From Actinomycetes bacterium (GTDB taxonomy: Bacteria; Actinomycetota; Acidimicrobiia; Acidimicrobiales; RAAP-2), in contig JAKAZC010000019.1 in the NCBI GenBank assembly GCA_021826655.1, positions 1 through 16,551 of the forward strand: a stretch of DNA of 16,551 nucleotides. The letters are read 5' to 3'. Made by a program: the position numbers and the translations under genes. Positions 6,348-12,797 of the stretch are shown in pieces. Each line of letters opens with the position of its first letter. The first letter of the stretch is position 1. The notes under the pieces were generated by a model that was not told the origin of the DNA, did no database searches, and saw only the letters and a program-made list of their open reading frames with translations.

Positions 6348-7544
6348 ATGGCAGACGACACCGCGCTGGTCGAGGAACGGACCACCCAGCTCCTGGAGGA
6401 GCTCGATCCGAAGGCGGTGGCACCCGAGGAGTTCCGGGGCCGCCAGTTCGACCTGGGCCTGGCCTGGGTCTCGTTCCCCGAGGGTCGGGGGGGCCTCGGT
6501 CTGCCGCCCGACCTCCAGCGCATCGTCGACCGCCGCCTGGCCGAGGCCGGGGCCACGCCGATGGGCGCCCGCGAGTTCTTCGGCCTCACCATGGCCGGGC
6601 CGACCGTGGTGACCCACGGATCCGACGAGCTGCGGGCCCGCCTCCTGCGTCGGACCTTCACCGGCGAGGTGGCGTGGTGCCAGCTGTTCAGCGAGCCCGG
6701 GTCGGGATCCGACCTCGCCGGTCTCGCCACCCGTGCCGTGCGTGACGGGGACGAGTGGGTCATCACCGGGCAGAAGGTGTGGAACACGCTGGCCCACATC
6801 GCCGACCGGGGGATGCTCGTGGCCCGGACCGACCCCGACACACCGAAGCACAAGGGCCTCACCTACTTCGCCCTCGACATGCACGCCGCCGGCGTCGAGG
6901 TCCGCCCGCTCCGCCAGATGACCGGTGAAGCCGAGTTCAACGAGGTCTATCTGACCGAGGTGCGCGTGCCCGATGCCGACCGGATCGGCGACGTCGGCGA
7001 GGGCTGGCGGGTGGCGATGACCACCCTGTCCAACGAGCGCACCACCATCGGCGGCGGGGGCGGCGCCCCGCCCCGGGGCTCGGGATCGATCGCCGAGGTC
7101 GTCCGCCTCTTCCAGGCCAAGGGCGATCGCGCCACCGCGGTCGAGCGCGACCGCCTGATGCAGCTGTGGATCGAGATGGAGGTGCTGCGGCTGACCAACA
7201 TGCGGGCCTCCCAGAACCGCAAGGCCGGGAACCCCGGTCCCGAGGGTTCCATCGCCAAGCTCATGTTCGCCGAGGTGAACAAGCGGATCTTCGAGCTGTG
7301 CATCGACCTGCAGGGTGCCGACGCGTTGGTCGGCTACGACTACGGGATGCGCCGGTCCGACGTGCTGGGCCTGGTCGGCCCCCCCGGCACCTCGCGCAAA
7401 TTCTTCCTCCGGTCCCGGGCCAACTCGATCGAGGGCGGCACCTCCGAGATCCAACGCAACATCCTGGGCGAGCGCATCCTCGGGCTCCCCGGCGACGTGC
7501 GGGTCGACAAGGAGCTGCCGTGGGCCGAGGTCCCTCGCAGTTGA
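6348..7544 (+). CDS. Acyl-CoA dehydrogenase
   Basis: The 398-residue flavoenzyme introduces the alpha-beta double bond into an acyl-CoA. Visible marks are the N-terminal helical domain, the FAD-contacting CQLFSEPGSGSDLAG (111-125) and WVITGQKVWNT (137-147), the LRQMTGEAEFNEVYL strand region (188-202), and the C-terminal SIEGGTSEIQRNILGERILGLP (360-381, a little longer than the core). Glu362 in that block aligns with the catalytic base position of medium-chain enzymes. The sequence resembles actinobacterial FadE paralogues of fatty-acid or steroid side-chain breakdown, but substrate cannot be read from it. Start at 6348 is set by the -10 spacing and gives family length. The TesB-type thioesterase follows after 25 bases, suggesting an operon. 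Confidence 0.93.
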   Translation: MADDTALVEERTTQLLEELDPKAVAPEEFRGRQFDLGLAWVSFPEGRGGLGLPPDLQRIVDRRLAEAGATPMGAREFFGLTMAGPTVVTHGSDELRARLLRRTFTGEVAWCQLFSEPGSGSDLAGLATRAVRDGDEWVITGQKVWNTLAHIADRGMLVARTDPDTPKHKGLTYFALDMHAAGVEVRPLRQMTGEAEFNEVYLTEVRVPDADRIGDVGEGWRVAMTTLSNERTTIGGGGGAPPRGSGSIAEVVRLFQAKGDRATAVERDRLMQLWIEMEVLRLTNMRASQNRKAGNPGPEGSIAKLMFAEVNKRIFELCIDLQGADALVGYDYGMRRSDVLGLVGPPGTSRKFFLRSRANSIEGGTSEIQRNILGERILGLPGDVRVDKELPWAEVPRS

Positions 7545-7569
7545 GCGCGTCCCCGCGCCGGGGACCCCG

Positions 7570-8388
7570 ATGACCGACGCCCGGCAGTTCCTCGGGATGG
7601 AGGAGCTCGGCGACCCGCTCCACTGGCGGCTCGAGGTGGTCCCCGAGGTGACCACGCCGGGCAACTTCCTGTTCGGCGGCTGCGGCCTCGGCGCCGCGCT
7701 GGTGGCGCTCGAGGCCGCAGCCGGCAGGCCAGCGGTGTGGGCCACCGCCCAGTACCTGTCCTTCGCGCCGACTGGTGCGGTCCTCGACCTGACCGTCACC
7801 CTGGCCGCCGTGGGTCATCGGGTCACCCAGGCCCGCGTCGTCGGCCGGGTCGGGGACACCGAGATCCTCACCGTCAACGCCGCGCTCGGGTTGCCGGCCA
7901 CGCTCGATGCCGAAGGGGTGTGGGACACGCCGCCCGACGTGCCGCCGCCCGACGAGTGCCCGCCCCGGCGCCTGCCGTCGTTCCTCACCGCGTCGGTGTT
8001 CGACCGGATCGACGTCCGGGTGGCCACCGGGCGCACCTTCGAGGAGATCAGCGCGGGCGAGGGCACCCCGGGCGACCCGGACAGCGCACTGTGGGCCCGG
8101 GTCCCCGGCCACCTCGAGCCGTCGGCGGCCACGTTGGCGATCCTCGGCGACTACGTCACCGGCGGCATGGCCCAGCCCCTCGGCCGACGGACGATGTCGC
8201 GCAGCCTCGACAACACGCTGCGGGTGGTCCGGCTCGAGCCGACCGAATGGGTGCTCTGCGACATCCGCATCCAGGCGCTCGCCGACGGCTACGGGCAGGG
8301 CACCGCGTTCCTGTGGTCGGAATCGGGCCGCCTGCTGGCCACGGCGAGCCAGTCGATGAGCGTGCGGTTCGCCCCGCCGATGCGCTGA
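7570..8388 (+). CDS. TesB-type acyl-CoA thioesterase-like protein
   Basis: The 272-residue protein fits the double-hotdog thioesterase II family. The first hotdog covers roughly residues 15-110 with FLFGGCGLGAALVALEAA (33-50) and AQYLSFAPTGAVLDL (60-74). The second covers roughly 175-268 with RSLDNTLRVVR (211-221), Asp214 matching the catalytic Asp of E. coli TesB, and ATASQSMSVR (257-266), Gln261 matching its Gln. The position of the TesB catalytic Thr appears to be Gln235 in an ungapped comparison by eye, so activity could differ. It would hydrolyse acyl-CoA or simply bind it. It lies 25 bases after the acyl-CoA dehydrogenase stop; no separate promoter was seen, which suggests joint transcription. 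Confidence 0.82.
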   Translation: MTDARQFLGMEELGDPLHWRLEVVPEVTTPGNFLFGGCGLGAALVALEAAAGRPAVWATAQYLSFAPTGAVLDLTVTLAAVGHRVTQARVVGRVGDTEILTVNAALGLPATLDAEGVWDTPPDVPPPDECPPRRLPSFLTASVFDRIDVRVATGRTFEEISAGEGTPGDPDSALWARVPGHLEPSAATLAILGDYVTGGMAQPLGRRTMSRSLDNTLRVVRLEPTEWVLCDIRIQALADGYGQGTAFLWSESGRLLATASQSMSVRFAPPMR

Positions 8389-8436
8389 GGCCCGCGACCC
8401 GTCGCCCACCGGCCGACTCCTCGGCAGGTGCCGACC

Positions 8437-8442
8437 TAGAGT
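8437..8442 (+). promoter_or_regulatory. -10 element for LLM oxidoreductase gene
   Basis: TAGAGT fits TANNNT and stands 32 bases before the ATG at 8475, which has its own Shine-Dalgarno (AGGGGA, 8464-8469). This gene therefore seems to have a leadered transcript of its own. Confidence 0.45.
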
Positions 8443-8474
8443 CGCGGACGCAGCCGAACCGACAGGGGACGACG

Positions 8475-9524
8475 ATGAAGATCAGCACGATGCTCAGCTA
8501 CGCCGGCGGCTTCCGCAAGGCGGCGGCCCAGGTGGCGGAGATGGAGAAGGCCGGCCTCGACCTGGTCTGGGTGGCCGAGGCCTACGGCATCGACAGTCCG
8601 AGTCAGATGGGCTACCTGGCCGCCCTGACCGAGTCGGTCGAGATCGGCTCCGCCATCCTCCCCATCTACACCCGCACGCCCACACTCATCGCCATGACGG
8701 CGGCGGGCGTCGACACCCTGTCCGAGGGTCGGTTCCACCTGGGACTCGGGTCGTCGGGTCCGCAGGTCATCGAGGGCTGGCACGGGGTCCCGTTCGACGC
8801 GCCGCTCGGCCGCACCCGCGAGATCGTCGACATCTGCCGGACGGTCTGGGCCCGCGATGCGCCGCTCGAGCACCACGGCAGGTACTACGACATGCCCATG
8901 CCCGAGGGTGAGGGGACCGGGCTCGGCAAGGCGCTGAAGATCATCGGCCGGCCGACGCGGTCCCGCATCCCGATCTGGGTGGCCTCGCTCGGTCACAAGA
9001 ACGTGGCCATGACCGCCGAGATCGCCGACGGCTGGATCCCCATGCTCTTCGTGCCCGAGAAGGCCCACGAGGTGTGGGGCGAGTCGCTCGATGCCGGTCG
9101 GGCCAGGCGCGACCCGTCGCTCGACCCGCTCCGGATCACGGTGGGCGGCATGGTGGCGATCGGCGAGGGTGACGACGTGGTCGAACTCCGCAACCTGGCC
9201 CGCCCGATGGTGGCGCTGTACGTGGGCGGCATGGGCGCCAAGGGGCGCAACTTCTACAACGACGTGGTCCGCCGTTACGGCTACGAGGAGGAGGCGGAGA
9301 AGATCCAGGACCTCTACCTCGACGGCAAGAAGACCGAGGCGGAGGCACTGGTCCCGGACGGGCTGCTGGAATCGATGTCGTTGTGCGGGCCCGAGAGCTA
9401 CGTGGCCGAGCGGGTGGCGGCGTTCCGGGCGGCGGGCGTCAGCCACCTCCAGGTCGTGCCCGTGCCGACCGGCGACCAGACCCAGGTGGACATCATCGCC
9501 AAGGTGAAGGACATGATCGGCTGA
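8475..9524 (+). CDS. F420-dependent LLM-class oxidoreductase
   Basis: The 349-residue protein is a luciferase-like monooxygenase-family TIM barrel of the coenzyme F420 branch. Evidence is the start KISTMLSYAGGFRKAAAQ, the WVAEAYGID strand (32-40), IGSAILPIYTRTP (57-69), TLSEGRFHLGLGSSGPQVIEGWHG (81-104), the repeated IPIWVASLGHKN region, and IADGWIPM. F420H2-linked members reduce or oxidise varied substrates in the cytosol; this one's substrate is unknown. The ATG has AGGGGA (8464-8469) five bases upstream. The gene follows an acyl-CoA dehydrogenase and a thioesterase, so a role in acyl or lipid catabolism is a reasonable inference from context. It converges with the acidic protein gene. Confidence 0.92.
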   Translation: MKISTMLSYAGGFRKAAAQVAEMEKAGLDLVWVAEAYGIDSPSQMGYLAALTESVEIGSAILPIYTRTPTLIAMTAAGVDTLSEGRFHLGLGSSGPQVIEGWHGVPFDAPLGRTREIVDICRTVWARDAPLEHHGRYYDMPMPEGEGTGLGKALKIIGRPTRSRIPIWVASLGHKNVAMTAEIADGWIPMLFVPEKAHEVWGESLDAGRARRDPSLDPLRITVGGMVAIGEGDDVVELRNLARPMVALYVGGMGAKGRNFYNDVVRRYGYEEEAEKIQDLYLDGKKTEAEALVPDGLLESMSLCGPESYVAERVAAFRAAGVSHLQVVPVPTGDQTQVDIIAKVKDMIG

Positions 9525-9572
9525 CGCTGCGGGTTGCCCCCCGGCCCGTGACGCCCGGTCGGTCGGGCCCGT

Positions 9573-9596
9573 GGGGCCCGTGGATGCGGCGGCCCC
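9573..9596. terminator. Weak hairpin between convergent genes
   Basis: GGGGCC (9573-9578) and GGCCCC (9591-9596) can pair around a 12-base loop, 49 bases after the LLM gene stop. There is no T-tract. Confidence 0.25.
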
Positions 9597-9616
9597 ATCG
9601 CGGGGACCGCCGTCGC

Positions 9617-9952
9617 CTACTCGTCGGAGGCGAGCTCGCCCGAGGTGATCTCGACGGTGTCGAGGGAGAGGAGCGCGTCGAGCTGGGTGGCCATCTGCTC
9701 GATCTCGTCGGCCTCGTAGTAGCTGCGGTTGAGGGTGAGGGTGAGCTGATCCTGCACCAGGGCGAGGGCCGCCTCGGCCGCTGCGGCGGCGTCGTAGACC
9801 GAGAAGAGCCGGGCCTGCATCGCCTGGGCCGACACGAACCGGGTGCCGCGGTCCGCGGCCTCCGCGGGCAGGGCCCGCAGGGCGTCACCGGGGGAGGCCG
9901 GTGCGGTCGTCTCGTCGTGCGACGCCTGCTCGTTCTGCGTGTCGTGGTCCAT
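9617..9952 (-). CDS. Small acidic hypothetical protein, 111 aa
   Basis: I do not recognise a named family. The ATG at 9952 follows a purine-rich ribosome-binding stretch (GGAAAGGCAGAGG), so the frame's long upstream extension, which runs antisense to the oxidoreductase at 10143, is not coding. The product has a polar, probably disordered N-terminus (DHDTQNEQASHDETTAP, residues 2-18). An Ala-rich helical core follows (SAQAMQARLFSVYDAAAAAEAALALVQ, cited by its ends at 41-67), then NRSYYEADEIEQMATQLDALLSL and an acidic end (GELASDE). It looks like a soluble helical protein, possibly dimeric. It is divergent from the desaturase-like gene, with paired inverted repeats between them. Confidence 0.7.
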   Translation of the reverse strand: MDHDTQNEQASHDETTAPASPGDALRALPAEAADRGTRFVSAQAMQARLFSVYDAAAAAEAALALVQDQLTLTLNRSYYEADEIEQMATQLDALLSLDTVEITSGELASDE

Positions 9953-9985
9953 GGTCCTCTGCCTTTCCTGGTCCACCCCGGGGCT

Positions 9986-10001
9986 GGCGCACCGGCGTGC
10001 C
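9986..10001. promoter_or_regulatory. Imperfect palindrome, candidate operator half of a pair
   Basis: GGCGCACCGGCGTGCC reads the same on both strands at 12 of 16 positions and shares the core GCACCGG with the perfect palindrome whose centre is 47 bases away. Confidence 0.3.
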
Positions 10002-10033
10002 CTCCATTCAACACCCGGGGGGCGACATTTCAT

Positions 10034-10047
10034 CCGCACCGGTGCGG
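10034..10047. promoter_or_regulatory. Perfect 14-bp palindrome, candidate operator
   Basis: CCGCACCGGTGCGG is fully self-complementary. It lies in the 190-base region between the divergent acidic-protein and FAD-oxidoreductase genes, 95 bases before the GTG at 10143. A regulator binding here could act on either gene; none is encoded next to it. Confidence 0.4.
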
Positions 10048-10142
10048 GCCGGCCCGGAGTGGGAGGCTCGTGCGGTGACCACCCGCCTCGCCCCCACCGA
10101 CCTGTCCGGCACCGGGGCCCGCGCCGGACGACCGGGGCGCCG

Positions 10143-11582
10143 GTGACGGCCGGGTACGACGCCGTCGTCGTCGGCTCGGGGCCGAACGGCCTGGCCGCCG
10201 CGGTGGTCCTGGCCCGCGCCGGACTCTCGGTCCACGTCGTGGAGGGTGCACGGACCCCCGGCGGCGGCTGTCGTACCGAGGAGCGGACACTGCCCGGTTT
10301 CCGCCACGACGTCTGCTCGACCGTGCATCCCCTCCTGGCATTGTCCCCGTTCTTCGCCGATCCGGCCTTCGACGCGCTGCGGAACCTGCTGGCCCAACCC
10401 GAGGTCCCCTTCGCCCATCCGCTCGACGGCGGTAGGGCGGTCGCCGCACTCCGGTCGCTCGGGGCCACGGCCGACGCCCTCGGTTCCGACGGCGATGCGT
10501 ACCGCCGCCTCCTCGGTCCGCTGGTGGACCAGGCCGCGGCGGTCATGGCGGACGTGCTCACCCCGGTGCGCGGCCTCCCCGCGCACCCTGTAGCGCTGGC
10601 CAGGTTCGGACTGGCCGGCCTCCGCAGCGTCGACCGCGTGGCCTCCCGGTTCGGGACCGGCGAAGCGCGTGCCCTGTTGGCGGGGGCCGCCGCCCACGCG
10701 GTGCGGCCCCTGACGGCGCCGCTCACTGCCGGGTTCGGGCTCCTCCTGACCGCCGCCGCCCATGCCGTCGGGTGGCCGGTGGTGACCGGGGGCAGCGTGG
10801 TCGTGACCGACGCACTGGTCGGGGAGCTCGACCGGTTGGGAGGCACTCTGGAGGTCGACCGGTGGGTGGCGCGGCTCGACGAGCTGCCCCGGTCGACCGC
10901 CGTGGTCCTGGACGTCGCTCCGGCTGCGCTCCCGGGACTGGTCGGGGACGCGCTCCCGTTCCGGTACCGGCGGGCCCTGGCACGGTTCCTCCCGGGTCCG
11001 GGTGTGTGCAAGGTGGACTGGGCTCTGTCGGGCCCGGTGCCGTGGACGGCGCCGGTCTGCCGGTCGGCGGGGACGCTCCACCTCGGTGGCACCCTCGCCG
11101 AAGTGGCGGCGGCCGAGGCGGAGGTGTGGAGGGGCCGCCATCCCGACCGCCCGTACTGCATCGTCGTCCAACCCGGCGTGGCCGATCCGACCCGGGCACC
11201 CGACGGGGCCCACGTGCTGTGGGCCTACTGCCACGTGCCGAACGGCTCCCACCGGGACGTGACCGGGGCGATCGAGGCGCAGGTCGAGCGGTTCGCCCCC
11301 GGATTCGGCGACCTGGTGCTCGGGCGGCGCACCACCGTGGCGGCGGCGATGGCCGCGTCCAATCCCAACGACGTCGGCGGTGACATCGGCGGGGGGGCGA
11401 ACACGGTGGCCCAGACGGCGTCCCGACCGGTGCTCGCCCGGAATCCGTATCGGACGCCCGTGCCCGGGGTGTACCTGTGCTCGTCGGGCACCCCGCCCGG
11501 TGGCGGCGTCCACGGGATGTGCGGCGTGCACGCCGCCCGGACCGTGCTCCACGACCACTTCGGCGGCCCACCCCCCTTCTGA
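10143..11582 (+). CDS. Phytoene desaturase/PYROXD2-like FAD oxidoreductase
   Basis: The 479-residue protein begins with a textbook FAD-binding beta-alpha-beta unit: YDAVVVGSGPNGLAAAVVLAR (5-25), with Glu34 in HVVEGARTPGG as the ribose-binding acid. The next block, PGFRHDVCSTVHPLL (51-65), is typical of the CrtI-like/PYROXD2 group. Near the C-terminus NPNDVGGDIGGGANT and VYLCSSGTPPGGGVHGMCG form the second flavin-contacting region. No carotenoid genes are in the window, so I call it only desaturase-like and do not assign a substrate. The GTG at 10143 is chosen because homology starts immediately; it has no Shine-Dalgarno. It overlaps, as GTGA, the stop of a 23-codon open frame beginning at 10075, which could couple translation. 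Confidence 0.88.
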   Translation: MTAGYDAVVVGSGPNGLAAAVVLARAGLSVHVVEGARTPGGGCRTEERTLPGFRHDVCSTVHPLLALSPFFADPAFDALRNLLAQPEVPFAHPLDGGRAVAALRSLGATADALGSDGDAYRRLLGPLVDQAAAVMADVLTPVRGLPAHPVALARFGLAGLRSVDRVASRFGTGEARALLAGAAAHAVRPLTAPLTAGFGLLLTAAAHAVGWPVVTGGSVVVTDALVGELDRLGGTLEVDRWVARLDELPRSTAVVLDVAPAALPGLVGDALPFRYRRALARFLPGPGVCKVDWALSGPVPWTAPVCRSAGTLHLGGTLAEVAAAEAEVWRGRHPDRPYCIVVQPGVADPTRAPDGAHVLWAYCHVPNGSHRDVTGAIEAQVERFAPGFGDLVLGRRTTVAAAMAASNPNDVGGDIGGGANTVAQTASRPVLARNPYRTPVPGVYLCSSGTPPGGGVHGMCGVHAARTVLHDHFGGPPPF

Positions 11583-11653
11583 TCCCCGTCCGAAGCCCGG
11601 TGGTCCGGGCGGACCGAGGTGGACCGGAACCTCTGCGATGATGGCTCCCCGAG

Positions 11654-11678
11654 GTCCCACCCCACCCCGGGGTGGGAC
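11654..11678 (+). promoter_or_regulatory. Perfect 10-bp hairpin in leader of the MazF-like fusion gene
   Basis: GTCCCACCCC (11654-11663) and GGGGTGGGAC (11669-11678) form a perfect 10-bp stem with a five-base loop. It ends six bases before the Shine-Dalgarno GGAGG (11685-11689) of the gene starting at 11699 and begins 72 bases after the previous stop. It could end transcription of the upstream gene without a T-tract, or control translation of the next. Confidence 0.45.
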
Positions 11679-11698
11679 GGATCCGGAGGTCCCGCAAC

Positions 11699-12772
11699 GT
11701 GGAAGGCCCCATCACCGACAGCGCCCGTGAGGCCATGGTGCGGGCGGCCCTGTCGCGGGTCGACGTGCATCTGCTGCGCGATGCCCTGCGGATCGTCGGC
11801 GACCCGCGGGCCTCGATCCCGAAGCCCGTGGTCAATGCGCTCACCGCACTGGTGAAGCACCGCGATCCGCACTCGATGCTCGGACGACCCCAGTACCGGG
11901 CGGCACTCCCGTACGCGGCGGCAATCGTGGCCGAGCCGTGTCTGGCCGCGGTGATCGAGGTCCTGGGCGACCACGCCGACGACCCGACCCGCGAGCAGCT
12001 CCTCGACGCCGTCGACGCGGTCGGGGGTTCGTACGACGACGTCCTGATCGCGGTGATGCTGGCGTCGGTCGCCGACGGCGACATGGCCGCCTCGGACCTG
12101 TGCTTCGCCGTGCTCGACACCGAGGAGCGCTTCGGGCTGACCGACTGGGCCCGGTTCGAGCGGCCGGACACCCCCGCCGGTGCGGGCGGGCCGCAGGCGC
12201 CCGACGCCGCGTCCGCCGAGCAGCGCGCGGCGCGTCGGGCCCGCAGGCAGCGGGACGTCGAGGAGAAGCGGCGGGTGGCGGAGACAAAGGCGAAGGCGGC
12301 GGAGCAGGTCCGCCGGGCCCGAAGGCAGGAGCGCGCCGCCGGCGTCCCGCAGCGACCCGCGGCGGTTCCGCCCGGGCGGCGGGACCCACCGGTCGCCCCG
12401 TCGCTCGGCCGCCGTCGCGCCGTCCTCACCCCGATCGAGGAGGAGGAGTTCGACCGCGACGACCCCTGGACGGCCGGTGTCGTCCTGGCGTGGGTGCGCT
12501 TCGACGCCGCCGACCCCGACGAGCCGGACTTCGAGGGGAAGGTGCGTCCGTGCGTGGTGATCGCCGGGTCCCCGACCCGGCTGCTCGTCCGTCCCGGCTA
12601 TTCGGAGGGCGGGGTGAAGAGCCGTGACTGGAAGTGCGTGCCCGTGCGCCACTGGCGCCGGTCCGGCTTCGACCAGCCGACGTGGATCGACGTGGAGTCC
12701 GTCCGGGTGACCCGGCCCGAGGCGGGGCCGACCGGCTGGTTGGAACCGGACGACTGGAACGCGCTCTGGTAG
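11699..12772 (+). CDS. Three-part protein: helical domain, Arg/Ala coiled coil, MazF/PemK-like C-terminal domain
   Basis: The 357-residue product has three visible parts. Residues 1-150 are a helical domain (VHLLRDALRIVGDP, PKPVVNALTALVKHRDPHS, EQLLDAVDAVGGSYDDVLIAVMLAS). Residues 172-215 are a strongly charged Arg/Ala/Glu/Lys helix, likely a coiled coil, followed by a Pro-rich linker. Residues 256-357 resemble the SH3-like barrel of MazF/PemK: GVVLAWVRF, KVRPCVVIAG with Arg283-Pro284, LLVRPGYSEGG and PTWIDVESVRVTR. The last matches the position of the MazF strand usually written as xPSWVxxDQxRTxxR. MazF members are mRNA interferases, but this similarity is read by eye and activity is unproven. 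GTG 11699 is preferred for GGAGG nine bases upstream; a GTG at 11672 lies inside the hairpin. No separate antitoxin gene is adjacent. Confidence 0.75.
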   Translation: MEGPITDSAREAMVRAALSRVDVHLLRDALRIVGDPRASIPKPVVNALTALVKHRDPHSMLGRPQYRAALPYAAAIVAEPCLAAVIEVLGDHADDPTREQLLDAVDAVGGSYDDVLIAVMLASVADGDMAASDLCFAVLDTEERFGLTDWARFERPDTPAGAGGPQAPDAASAEQRAARRARRQRDVEEKRRVAETKAKAAEQVRRARRQERAAGVPQRPAAVPPGRRDPPVAPSLGRRRAVLTPIEEEEFDRDDPWTAGVVLAWVRFDAADPDEPDFEGKVRPCVVIAGSPTRLLVRPGYSEGGVKSRDWKCVPVRHWRRSGFDQPTWIDVESVRVTRPEAGPTGWLEPDDWNALW

Positions 12773-12797
12773 GACCTGGACCGACCGACCGGTCGCC

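Noticed and set aside
5844..7799. 651-residue minus-strand open frame
   Set aside because: Antisense to pdxH, the acyl-CoA dehydrogenase and the thioesterase, with no recognisable domain.
9617..11161. 514-residue minus-strand open frame
   Set aside because: Only its last 111 codons (from ATG 9952) look like a gene; the rest is antisense to the FAD oxidoreductase, whose protein has clear family motifs.
10008..11660. 550-residue minus-strand open frame
   Set aside because: Low-complexity Arg/Gly/Pro-rich translation lying antisense to a well-supported gene; typical of high-GC DNA.
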